Of a stretch of DNA of 32,470 nt, positions 15,603 through 23,113 are shown piece by piece (within the stretch, counting starts at the first letter, position 1; the number at the start of each line of letters is the position of its first letter). The notes under the pieces were generated by a model. It was not told the DNA's origin, did no database searches, and was given only the letters and a program-made list of their open reading frames with translations. Made by a program: the position numbers and the translations under genes. Origin of the DNA: an uncultured Planctomycetota bacterium (GTDB lineage Bacteria; Planctomycetota; Phycisphaerae; UBA1845; Fen-1342); the NCBI GenBank assembly GCA_900696525.1, contig CAADGL010000004.1:1-32470 (forward strand), written 5' to 3'.

Positions 15603-17101
15603 GAGCACGACGGCACCAGGTAAGGCGCGAGGCGTTCTCGATCGCACGGGAATTCGCGCGTGAACTCGCGCAGGATCGCCGACATCATCAGCGCCCGCTC
15701 CACGTCACCGAACACGTCGGCCTCGCCTCCCAGGAAGAGCTGCTCGCCGTCGACCGCGCCGCTGATCGCCCGCCAGAAACCGGCGCCGCTCGCGCGGTAG
15801 CCGAAGTCCTCGCGCACCTGGTTCGCACCGCGGCCCACCTGCACCACGCGGCCGCCCGCGAACTGGCACACCCACTCGCCCGGGCCGTCCTCGATCACGA
15901 AGCGGATCGTGGCCCGCACCGGCGCCAGCCGCGACACGCTCGAACGCGGCAGGTGCTCGGGCAAGAAACGCTCGAAGTACGCCGCGCAGTATGCGCCGAC
16001 GTCGCCCGACGCCGCGCGCTGACGCCGGGCGCCCCGCCCCCATGCCGCGCGCTGCGCATACGCGCTGATCCGCCCCACGTAGGCGCCATCGATCGGAGGG
16101 CACGCGATGCCCACCTCACTCAGCAGCGCCGCCGCCCGCTCCATGCAGAAACGCGGCGAGTGGGCGAAATACGCACTGAGGCTCGCGGCGGCGGAGTGGA
16201 ACAGGGCCTCCGCCGGGCTGTGGGCTTCGGCAACGGCGGCGTCGCCTGCAAACTCGCCTCCGCCGATGTCGAAGACCTCTTCGAGCCAGGCTTTCATCTG
16301 GGCGTTGGACGGCGGCCGCGGATGGGCAAGATGGAACACGCCGCGGGCTTCGGCGTGCGTCACCGCGTGCGCCACGGCCCTCGCGACAAAGTCCACGGGG
16401 ACGATCTGGGCGGCGTCCTCCGGCCGTCCGGGCAGGCGCAGCGGCACGGTCCGGCGCCCGTCGGCGCCGGTATCGAGCCCTTGTGCGAGCATCTCGACGC
16501 TGCGCGCCAGCAGGTAGAACCCGCGGAACTCCGTCGCGCGGCCGGTGTCCCACGCGCCGGTCACGACCGTCGGCCGCACGATGGCGACCCGCCGCGACGC
16601 CCCCTCCCAACGCGTCGCCAGCGCTTCGGCGTGCCACTTGCTCTCTTCGTACGCGTTGCGAAACCGCGGCAGAACCGGCTCGATGCGCTCAGGCACGGGC
16701 CCTTCGTTGAGCCCGCAAACGTACGCCGTGCTCACCAGCGTCAGGCCCTCGACGCCGTGGGCTTCGGCCCAGGCCAGCAGGCGGCGCATGCCCTCGACGT
16801 TGGTGCGGTGCGGCTCGGAGGCCGTGGCGTCGAAGCGGGTGTTCGCGGCCAGATGCACGACCTGGCGGATGCCCTGCCGGCGGAGATCGGGCAAACGGTC
16901 CGGCAGGGCGCCGGGCGCGACGAGCAACCGGCCGTCGGTCGGCGCGGGCGCGCCCGCACCCTGCAACAGCCGTTGCAGGCGCTCCGGCCGGTCACGCACG
17001 AGAGCGACGCACCGCCGCCCCTGGCGCAGCAGCTCTCCCAGCACGTAATGGCCGATGAAGCCGGTCGCGCCGGTGATCAGGATCGCGCCGTCGGCGCTCA
17101 T
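15599..17101 (-). CDS. Extended SDR / thioester-reductase-like protein with C-terminal SCP2-like domain
   Basis: 500 residues. Residues 1-280 form an extended short-chain dehydrogenase: ILITGATGFIGHYVLGELL with the NAD(P) loop at 10-17, HLAANTRFDA, catalytic STAYVCG (124-130) and YEESK (151-155), and the phrase IVRPTVVTG. This is the NAD_binding_4 (male-sterility, fatty acyl/thioester reductase) style. Residues about 395-480 (IRFVIEDGPGEWVCQF...LFLGGEADVFGDVERALMM) look like an SCP2 sterol-carrier domain, a hydrophobic ligand pocket. The middle 290-390 is helical and unassigned. ATG at 17101 overlaps the cytochrome stop as ATGA. A lipid-like acyl substrate is a reasonable inference from the two domains; the product would be an aldehyde, or an alcohol. 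Confidence 0.75.
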   Translation of the reverse strand: MSADGAILITGATGFIGHYVLGELLRQGRRCVALVRDRPERLQRLLQGAGAPAPTDGRLLVAPGALPDRLPDLRRQGIRQVVHLAANTRFDATASEPHRTNVEGMRRLLAWAEAHGVEGLTLVSTAYVCGLNEGPVPERIEPVLPRFRNAYEESKWHAEALATRWEGASRRVAIVRPTVVTGAWDTGRATEFRGFYLLARSVEMLAQGLDTGADGRRTVPLRLPGRPEDAAQIVPVDFVARAVAHAVTHAEARGVFHLAHPRPPSNAQMKAWLEEVFDIGGGEFAGDAAVAEAHSPAEALFHSAAASLSAYFAHSPRFCMERAAALLSEVGIACPPIDGAYVGRISAYAQRAAWGRGARRQRAASGDVGAYCAAYFERFLPEHLPRSSVSRLAPVRATIRFVIEDGPGEWVCQFAGGRVVQVGRGANQVREDFGYRASGAGFWRAISGAVDGEQLFLGGEADVFGDVERALMMSAILREFTREFPCDRERLAPYLVPSCS

Positions 17102-17724
17102 TGCGACGCCTCGGCTGAGGCGGCGGGCACGTACATGTCCAGGCTTTGCAGGTAGGTGACGGCGAGCCAGATCTGTTCGTTGGAAAGCGTGTCGCCGAAC
17201 GCGGGCATCGCGGTCGAGGGACCGTCGGGGTACTCGACGATCGGTCCGTGTCCGTCGCGGATTTTGTGGAACCACGCCCGCGGCGCTCCGCGATGGAGCG
17301 TGACGGCGAAGCGCTTGTCGAAGGCGTGAAAATCCTTGCACGGATGGTCCGGCAGCACGTCCGGCCCCCGGCCATCCACCGAGCTTCCGTGGCAGCGCGC
17401 ACAGTGATTCCGATAAACCACCGCCCCGAGACTGACAGCCTGTCGATCCCGGTTCGCGTCAAACGGGTTCCGATCCGCGGTCAGTTCGGCGTCGCGCCGC
17501 ACCGCTTCCGCGAGCGACGTGCCGCGCTGCTCGGCGCGCCAGGCCAGGAACGCGCGCTTCGCGTCGCCGGGCCGGCGCTCAAGCGCATCGGCGTAGGCGG
17601 CGGCATGGCCAGGCAGGATCGCCCGATCGAGCGACGGCGGACCGGCGCAGCCCGTGAAGAACGCCAGGACCAGCGTCCCGACGGCGAGTGGGCGGCGAGT
17701 CTCAGCGGCATCCTGCCCGCGCAA
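17098..17724 (-). CDS. Monohaem c-type cytochrome, probable lipoprotein
   Basis: 208 residues. The haem site is CARCH (108-112), and Met173 in STAMPAFGDTLSNEQIW is the likely sixth ligand, the usual class I layout. The N-terminus has a hydrophobic stretch ending LAFFTGCAG, a near-lipobox (Phe at -3 is unusual), so it is exported and perhaps lipid-anchored at Cys26. Start is uncertain: TTG at 17724 has GGAG eight bases upstream; GTG at 17733 is an alternative. It heads the minus-strand run and overlaps the reductase gene by ATGA. It may carry electrons for an envelope oxidoreductase; the PQQ-type propeller at 8367 lacks a haem domain, but a link is only speculation. Confidence 0.8.
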   Translation of the reverse strand: MRGQDAAETRRPLAVGTLVLAFFTGCAGPPSLDRAILPGHAAAYADALERRPGDAKRAFLAWRAEQRGTSLAEAVRRDAELTADRNPFDANRDRQAVSLGAVVYRNHCARCHGSSVDGRGPDVLPDHPCKDFHAFDKRFAVTLHRGAPRAWFHKIRDGHGPIVEYPDGPSTAMPAFGDTLSNEQIWLAVTYLQSLDMYVPAASAEASQ

Positions 17725-17786
17725 GGCGAACACTCCGTTTCGAGGAGCTTCTAGAATACTTGCGGAGGCGCGCGGTTCACGTGATG

Positions 17787-17799
17787 TGCAATTATTGCA
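17787..17799. promoter_or_regulatory. Palindrome in the divergent promoter region, possible operator
   Basis: TGCAATTATTGCA is a perfect 6+1+6 palindrome and is markedly AT-richer than its surroundings. It lies between the divergent cytochrome-led operon (minus) and the histidine kinase operon (plus), where a regulator such as the Fis-type response regulator at 19359 could act. No clear -35/-10 pair is assigned. Confidence 0.4.
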
Positions 17800-17875
17800 A
17801 GGCGGCGACTGACCCGGGCGGACGGGGCACAATGCCGGAGCAGCAGAGGGTGCCCTCTGGCCGCGAGCCCGGCGT

Positions 17876-19366
17876 ATGACTCTCGCACGTAAGACCATCC
17901 TGCGGCTCGCGGTCCTGACGGCGGTCCTCGTTTCGGCGGGAGGCGCGGCGATCTGGGCGCTGGTGGCGCTCCAGCACCTGGTGGCGACCACGCGCGAGGA
18001 GTACGAGGAGTTCCGCCAGATACGCGACGTGGAGCGGCACGTGTGGCGGGCGTCGCTGGCGCTGGCGCGAGACGACGCGGCATCGGCGCTGCACGACCTG
18101 TCGGCGGGGATCGACGCCCTGGGCGCCTTCGTCTTCGATCATGGGGCCTCCGTGCTCGGCCCGGAGCACGCGACGCAGGAGCAGGTGCTGGCGCGACGAT
18201 GCCTCGCGGCGCTCGGCCAGGTTCGAGACGCCTTGTCGGCTCCGGACGCCCCGGCGGCCGCCGGGGCGCAGTTCGACCGCCTCGTCGCCGCCCACCGCGA
18301 CCTGAAAGACCTCGTGGACGTGTTTGAGCGCGTTGTGGTCCAGGTCCACACGGAGACCGGCGCGCGTTTCCGGCTGACGCTCGCGGCGCTCGTGGCGCTC
18401 TTTGTTCTCGTGCTGCTGATCGCGATCACCATCAGCCGCCTGCAATACCGGGCCGTCATCGGGCCGCTGCGCTACATCCGCGACGGCGTCCGCCGGCTCG
18501 CCGGCGGCGAGCTCCAGACGCGCCTCGCGCCGCGCGGTGACACCGAGTTCACCGACCTGCAAGCCGACTTCAACCGCATGGCGGCCGAGCTGGAGTCGCT
18601 CTACCGCGAGCTCGAGCAGCGCGTCACCGAGCAGAGCGCGCGCCTGGCCGTGTCCGAGCGCCTGGCCAGCGTCGGGTTCCTGGCGGCGGGCGTCGCGCAC
18701 GAGATCAACAACCCGCTGGCAATCATGAGCGGCCACGCCGAGTCGCTGCTGCGCCGCCTGCGCTCACCGAACTCAAAGACGCAACCTCCAGAGCTGCTGC
18801 GCGACCTCGAGATCATCCGCGACGAGGCCTTTCGGGCGAAGGGCATCACCCAGGGATTGCTCGATCTTTCGCGCAACGGCGACGCGGCGCGCCGCCCCGT
18901 GTCGCTCTGGCGGGTGATCGACGACGTCTGCGGCCTGCTGCGCGCCTCACGCTTTGGCGACGGTGTCGCGGTCGAGACCGCCGGCTCGAAGGACGACGCG
19001 CTGCTCTGCTCCGCCGCCGAGCTCGAGATCCGCCAGGTCGTGCTCAACCTCGCCATGAACGCGGTCCAGGCGGTGCCGCGCGCCGGCGGGCGGATCGAGC
19101 TGCACGCCGGCCGTCGCAACGGCTGGGTCGAACTGACCGTGCAGGACAACGGCTGCGGCATGTCGGCCGAAACGTTGCAGCACGTCTTCGAGCCCTTCTT
19201 CACCGCGCGAAAGGGCCAGGCCGGCGTCGGCCTCGGCCTTGCCATCAGCCACGCGATCGTCCGCCGGCATGGCGGCGAAATCCTGGCCAGCAGCCCGGGA
19301 ATCGGACGCGGCAGCGCCTTCACGCTGCGCCTCCCGGCCCTGGCGGAGGCCGACACCCGTGAGTAG
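17876..19366 (+). CDS. Membrane sensor histidine kinase (NtrB-like catalytic core, HAMP)
   Basis: 496 residues. Two transmembrane segments (about 8-31 and 166-187) enclose a periplasmic sensor region of about 130 residues rich in helices. HAMP domain follows (about 188-245: YRAVIGPLRYIRDGVRRLAGGEL), then a coiled linker, the HisKA box AGVAHEINNPLA with phospho-acceptor His275, and an HATPase domain with N-box LNLAMNAVQA, DNGCGM and FEPFFTARKGQAGVGLGLAIS. All catalytic boxes look intact. No family-specific sensor domain is recognised, so the signal is unknown. The stop overlaps the GTG of the response regulator by 8 bases, which pairs them. It is the first gene of a five-gene overlapping run. 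Confidence 0.9.
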   Translation: MTLARKTILRLAVLTAVLVSAGGAAIWALVALQHLVATTREEYEEFRQIRDVERHVWRASLALARDDAASALHDLSAGIDALGAFVFDHGASVLGPEHATQEQVLARRCLAALGQVRDALSAPDAPAAAGAQFDRLVAAHRDLKDLVDVFERVVVQVHTETGARFRLTLAALVALFVLVLLIAITISRLQYRAVIGPLRYIRDGVRRLAGGELQTRLAPRGDTEFTDLQADFNRMAAELESLYRELEQRVTEQSARLAVSERLASVGFLAAGVAHEINNPLAIMSGHAESLLRRLRSPNSKTQPPELLRDLEIIRDEAFRAKGITQGLLDLSRNGDAARRPVSLWRVIDDVCGLLRASRFGDGVAVETAGSKDDALLCSAAELEIRQVVLNLAMNAVQAVPRAGGRIELHAGRRNGWVELTVQDNGCGMSAETLQHVFEPFFTARKGQAGVGLGLAISHAIVRRHGGEILASSPGIGRGSAFTLRLPALAEADTRE

Positions 19367-19991
19367 CCCTTTGGCCGTCTGCCTGGTCGAGGATGAGGCC
19401 CGCCTGCACGATCTGCTGGTGCGCGAAGTCCGCGCCATGGGCCACGACTGCACCGGCTTCCGCACCGCCGAGCTCGCCTGGCCCGCGCTCGCCGCCGGAA
19501 CCTTTCACGCCGCCCTGCTCGATCTCAACCTGCCCGGCGAAAGCGGCGTCGATCTGTTCCGCCGCATTCGCGAGGCCGACCTCGACGTCGCTGTCGTGAT
19601 TCTCACCGGCTACGGCAGCGTGGACACCGCGGTGCAGGCGCTGCGCTGGCACGCCGACGACTACCTCTCCAAGCCGTGCAGCCTGCGCGACATCGAAGCG
19701 GTGCTGGCGCGCGTGGCGGCGCGGCGGCGGGAGCGGCGGACGGCGGCGCGGCTGGCGGGATTGCACAGTGGGGGCGAGCCGCGCGAAGTGGCGCCGGCCG
19801 AGCCTGCGTCCGCTCCGCCAGCATCCATCATCCCCGGGCGAACGCTCGAAGAGGTCGAGCGCCGCCAGATTCTCGCGACGCTCAAGGCCCGCGGCGGCGA
19901 CAAGCCTGCCGCCGCGCGCGACCTGGGCATCAGCCTGCGGACGCTCTACAACAAGCTGAACATCTACAAGGCGCAGGGGTTCTGGCCGTGA
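19359..19991 (+). CDS. Response regulator with receiver and Fis-type DNA-binding domain (PrrA/RegA-like)
   Basis: 210 residues. The receiver domain (about 5-120) has acidic pair ED (11-12), phospho-acceptor Asp55 (LLDLNLPGESG), Thr83 (ILTGYGS) and Lys105 (LSKPCS). After a Pro/Ala linker comes a Fis-family helix-turn-helix (RQILATLKARGGDKPAAARD then LGISLRTLYNKL). There is no AAA+ domain, so it would not be a sigma-54 activator but a PrrA/RegA/ActR-style regulator. GTG at 19359 overlaps the kinase stop; GGAGG lies about nine bases upstream. Cognate partner of the kinase at 17876 by position. Targets unknown; its own or the divergent minus-strand operon are candidates. Confidence 0.9.
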   Translation: MSSPLAVCLVEDEARLHDLLVREVRAMGHDCTGFRTAELAWPALAAGTFHAALLDLNLPGESGVDLFRRIREADLDVAVVILTGYGSVDTAVQALRWHADDYLSKPCSLRDIEAVLARVAARRRERRTAARLAGLHSGGEPREVAPAEPASAPPASIIPGRTLEEVERRQILATLKARGGDKPAAARDLGISLRTLYNKLNIYKAQGFWP

Positions 19992-21202
19992 CGCTCGCCG
20001 CCCTTCTGTACGCCGCACAGTGGCTGGTCATCGCGGCCTGGCTCGCATGTCATGTCCAGATCAACCAGGCGCGCCGCCGCGCCTGCCGGGCGGTCGCGAA
20101 CAGTCCCGACCCGGACACGCCGCCGCCCTCGGTCACGGTCGTGATCCCGGCGAAGGACGAAGAGCCGAACATAGGCCCATGCGCTGCCGCCGTGCTGGCC
20201 CAGCAGGGCGTGGACCTGCGCCTGGTCATCGTGAACGACCGGTCCGCGGACCGAACGGGAGAGATCGCCGAAGCGCTGGCGGCGCGCGAGGCCCGCGTCC
20301 GTGCCATTCAGAACGCCGAGCTGCCCGCCGGCTGGCTGGGCAAGTCGCACGCGTGCTGGATCGGCGCGCAGCGGGCGGCGAGCGACTGGCTGCTGTTCGT
20401 CGATGCCGACGTCCGGCTCACTCCGACGGCCGTGCGATCGGCGATCGAGCACGCGCAGCGCCACGGTCTCGACGTCTTCAGCATCTGGCCGCGCGACGCC
20501 AGCGCCGGCTTCTGGGAGCGCCTGCTCGTGCCGTTGTGCGGCGCCATGATCGTCATCTGGTATGGGCAGGTCGCCACGCGCGCCCGCCCCGGCCGTCCGG
20601 CCTTCGCCAACGGGCAGTTCCTGCTTGTCCGCCGGGCCGCCTACGACGCTATCCGCGGGCACGCCGCCGTTCGTGATGCCCTGATCGAGGACATCCCGCT
20701 GGCGACGATCGCGGCTGGTGCCGGGTTGGGCGTCGGCTCGGCGCTGGGCAGCGATCTGGCGGCGGTGCGCATGTACCGCGGCTTGGCGCAGGTGTGGCGC
20801 GGCTGGCGGCGGATCTACGTGGGCGTGCTGGCGCCCGGTCAGATGGCGGGCTGCGTGCTGTGGCTGCTGGTCGGCTCGCTGGCGCCGTTCATCGTGCTGC
20901 CGGTGGCCCTGCACGCGTGGCTGAGCAATCCATCGTCGCCTTGGCCCTGGCTCTGGACGGCCGGCTCGGCCGCGCATCTCGTCGCGCTGCTCAGTGTCAG
21001 CGTGCGTTTCTTCGGCCTGGCGCGCTGCCGGCGCGCGTACCTGCTGCTGTATCCGCTGTCGGTCATCGGCGTGCTGCTGATCCTGGCTGACGCGCTGCTG
21101 GCGAGGTCGCGGCGGCTGCCGGTGACGTGGCGCGGCACGAGCTATTCGCTCTCGGCACGAGCCACCGTGCGCGCCTTGCCGGCTGCGAGGGAAGCGAGTT
21201 GA
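19988..21202 (+). CDS. Membrane family 2 glycosyltransferase, CrtQ/HpnB-like
   Basis: 404 residues. One N-terminal transmembrane segment (about 3-22) precedes a GT2 domain: VTVVIPAKDEEPNIGPCAAA (49-68), VIVNDRSADRTG, LPAGWLGKSHACWIGA (112-127) and the nucleotide-sugar/metal DAD in LLFVDADVRL (139-141). Three or more transmembrane helices form the C-terminus (about 280-375). The GWLGK...W signature is shared by carotenoid glycosyltransferases (CrtQ) and hopanoid-associated HpnB, so a lipid acceptor is likely; the exact sugar and lipid are unknown. GTG at 19988 overlaps the regulator stop as GTGA, and its own TGA overlaps the next start (TTGA). Lying between two two-component pairs, it may be controlled together with them. 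Confidence 0.82.
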   Translation: MTLAALLYAAQWLVIAAWLACHVQINQARRRACRAVANSPDPDTPPPSVTVVIPAKDEEPNIGPCAAAVLAQQGVDLRLVIVNDRSADRTGEIAEALAAREARVRAIQNAELPAGWLGKSHACWIGAQRAASDWLLFVDADVRLTPTAVRSAIEHAQRHGLDVFSIWPRDASAGFWERLLVPLCGAMIVIWYGQVATRARPGRPAFANGQFLLVRRAAYDAIRGHAAVRDALIEDIPLATIAAGAGLGVGSALGSDLAAVRMYRGLAQVWRGWRRIYVGVLAPGQMAGCVLWLLVGSLAPFIVLPVALHAWLSNPSSPWPWLWTAGSAAHLVALLSVSVRFFGLARCRRAYLLLYPLSVIGVLLILADALLARSRRLPVTWRGTSYSLSARATVRALPAAREAS

Positions 21203-22167
21203 ACGCCCTGCGCCGGAAAACGGAAGAGTTCGAAGGAAGGCCAGGCTCGCTCGGCCCCGCCCGCGCGCATGCGGCCCGGCCGCCGCGGCGCACGCCGTGC
21301 ACGCCCGCGCCCGGGTCGAGCGTGCCGCTGCGCGTGTTCGTGCTGGTTCTGTCGGTGGCGTTTCTCGTCGAGGCGGTGATCATGCTGGTGCTGTCGGCCG
21401 GTCCGCGCTGGTTCCGCGAGAGCCGCGCCGTCCCCATCGTGGATTCGCTGGCGCTGGTGGTCGTGCTCTGTCCGGCGTTCTGGCTGCTGATCGTGCGCCC
21501 CCTGCGGGCACTGCTGGCCGAGCGCGGGCGGCTGCTGTCGCGCACGCTGATGCTTCAGGAGGACGAGCGCGCCCGGCTCGCCCGCGACCTGCACGACGAC
21601 CTTGGCCAGACGCTGACCGCGACGCTGCTCGGGCTGCGCTGCGTCGCGGGCGCGCCGACCCTGGACGACGCCCGCCGGCGGGCCGAGGAGGTGCAGCAGA
21701 TGGCCGCCGGTGCGCTGGACGCGGCGCGGCGGATCGCGCGCGGGCTCTCGCCCACGGTTCTGACCGACCTGGGGCTGGCGCCGGCGCTGAGGCGCGTCTG
21801 CGAGGACGTGGCGCGCGCCAGCGGGATCGAGATCGCCTGCGACCTTCAGCCGGCGTCGGAACGCCCGGATCCGCCGGTTGAGATCGCGATTTATCGCGTG
21901 GCGCAGGAGGCGCTGACCAACGCCGCCAGGCATTCCGGGGCGACGTACATCCGGCTGGCGCTTCGATTCACGGACACGCGCGTCCGGCTGACCGTGACCG
22001 ACAACGGCCGCGGCTTTTCCGCGAATCGGGACGCCGCGGGCTCCGGCGTGGGGCTGGCCAGCATGCGCGAGCGCGTGTCGCTGCTCGGCGGCGTGTTCGA
22101 GGCGGCGTCGCGGGCGGGTGTGACGACGATCCGGGCGGACCTGCCCCGGCGACCGGTCCCGTCATGA
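21199..22167 (+). CDS. Membrane sensor histidine kinase, HisKA_3 (NarX/DesK type)
   Basis: 322 residues with the TTG start at 21199, which overlaps the glycosyltransferase stop as TTGA and has AGGGA upstream. A polar, low-complexity N-terminus of about 43 residues precedes two transmembrane segments (about 45-66 and 82-98) with only a short loop, so little sensor domain is exposed. The HisKA_3 box EDERARLARDLHDDLGQTL has His132; the HATPase domain has DNGRGF and GVGLASMRERV. The usual partner class is a NarL-type regulator, and one follows directly. An alternative start at an internal GTG (residue 42) would remove the polar leader. The minimal sensor suggests detection within the membrane or by a partner protein. 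Confidence 0.86.
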   Translation: MNALRRKTEEFEGRPGSLGPARAHAARPPRRTPCTPAPGSSVPLRVFVLVLSVAFLVEAVIMLVLSAGPRWFRESRAVPIVDSLALVVVLCPAFWLLIVRPLRALLAERGRLLSRTLMLQEDERARLARDLHDDLGQTLTATLLGLRCVAGAPTLDDARRRAEEVQQMAAGALDAARRIARGLSPTVLTDLGLAPALRRVCEDVARASGIEIACDLQPASERPDPPVEIAIYRVAQEALTNAARHSGATYIRLALRFTDTRVRLTVTDNGRGFSANRDAAGSGVGLASMRERVSLLGGVFEAASRAGVTTIRADLPRRPVPS

Positions 22168-22823
22168 CCCGGACGACGATCGTCATCGTGGACGATCACG
22201 CCATGGTGCGAAAGGGCCTGCGCATGGCGCTCGAGTCCCACCCCGATCTTGCCGTCGTGGGCGAAGCCGGCAACGTGCGCGACGCAATCGACCTTGCGGC
22301 GCGCCTTCAGCCGCAGGTCATCACGCTGGACCTCACCATGCCGGGCCCGACCGGAATGGCCTCGGTCAAGCGCCTGCGCGCCGCGGCCCCGGCCGCCCGC
22401 ATCATCGTCGTCACGATGCACGACGACCCGGCCTACGTGCGCGCCGCCATCGCGCTCGGCGCCTCCGGCTACGTCAACAAGAGCGCCGCCGACACCGAGC
22501 TCGTGGCCGCCATCCGCGCGGTGGTGCGCGGGCGTGTCTTCATCGACGCCGGCGACGCGACGCTGCAAACCATCCTGGCGCTTGGCGCCGCCCCGCAAGC
22601 CAAGGCGCCGGTTGACCAGCTCAGCGAGCGGGAGCGCGAGGTGCTCGCCGCTGTGGCCCGCGGCTACACGAACCAGCAGACCGCCGACGAGCTGGGCCTG
22701 AGCATCAAGACCGTCGAGTCGTACCGGGCGCGCCTGATGCGGAAGCTCGGTCTCAAGGAGCGATCCGACGTTGTCCGGCTGGCGATCGAGCTCGGACTCC
22801 TCTCGCCGCCCCGTGATGCCTGA
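22164..22823 (+). CDS. NarL/LuxR-family response regulator
   Basis: 219 residues. Receiver domain: acidic DD (10-11), phospho-acceptor Asp56 (ITLDLTMPGPTG), Thr84 (VVTMHDD) and Lys106 (GYVNKSA). The C-terminal LuxR-type helix-turn-helix runs from LSEREREVLAAVARGYTNQQ through ADELGLSIKTVESYRARLMR. All expected residues are present, so a phosphorylation-dependent transcription factor is expected. The ATG overlaps the kinase TGA (ATGA), which pairs the two. It is the last gene in the run that starts at 17876. A hairpin without a T-run lies just after it. Confidence 0.92.
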   Translation: MTRTTIVIVDDHAMVRKGLRMALESHPDLAVVGEAGNVRDAIDLAARLQPQVITLDLTMPGPTGMASVKRLRAAAPAARIIVVTMHDDPAYVRAAIALGASGYVNKSAADTELVAAIRAVVRGRVFIDAGDATLQTILALGAAPQAKAPVDQLSEREREVLAAVARGYTNQQTADELGLSIKTVESYRARLMRKLGLKERSDVVRLAIELGLLSPPRDA

Positions 22824-22831
22824 GGCGGCTT

Positions 22832-22848
22832 GCCGGGTTTTCCCCGGC
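22832..22848 (+). terminator. Hairpin after the two-component operon (no T-run)
   Basis: GCCGGG (22832-22837) pairs with CCCGGC (22843-22848) around TTTTC, nine bases past the stop of the response regulator. There is no T-tract after it, so it may stop transcription weakly or protect the 3' end. Confidence 0.35.
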
Positions 22849-23013
22849 GTCGCGCCGCTGCACGCCGGGTATTCTCCGCGCGGCCCGTCGTGTTTCTCGT
22901 ATGTTCCACCATTCCCGCCCTCGTGTGCAAGCATCGACAATCAGGGGCGTGACATGGGCATCCGGATCCTGGCTGAGCTGAAGGCGCCTGCTCGCAAGTC
23001 AGACGGTACAGAC

Positions 23014-23098
23014 GACGCGCGCGTTGCGCGTCGCCAGGATCGGGCCCGCTGAAGCAGTGGGCGGCCCTCGTTGGCCGCCCGGGCACCGGAGCGTGCCC
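23014..23098 (+). promoter_or_regulatory. Structured 5' leader of the dockerin gene (three tandem hairpins)
   Basis: Three stems in a row precede the start at 23114: GACGCGC/GCGCGTC (23014-23020 and 23026-23032), GGGCGGCC/GGCCGCCC (23059-23066 and 23073-23080), and GGGCAC/GTGCCC (23081-23086 and 23093-23098). The last ends just before the AAAAGGGAG ribosome-binding region. They resemble an untranslated leader rather than a coding stretch. I could not match it to a known riboswitch class by eye. Confidence 0.45.
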
Positions 23099-23113
23099 GA
23101 AAAGGGAGCAAAG

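Noticed and set aside
22979..23100. Cyclic di-GMP or THF riboswitch in the leader at 23014-23098
   Set aside because: The conserved nucleotides of those classes could not be found by eye; only plain stems are visible.
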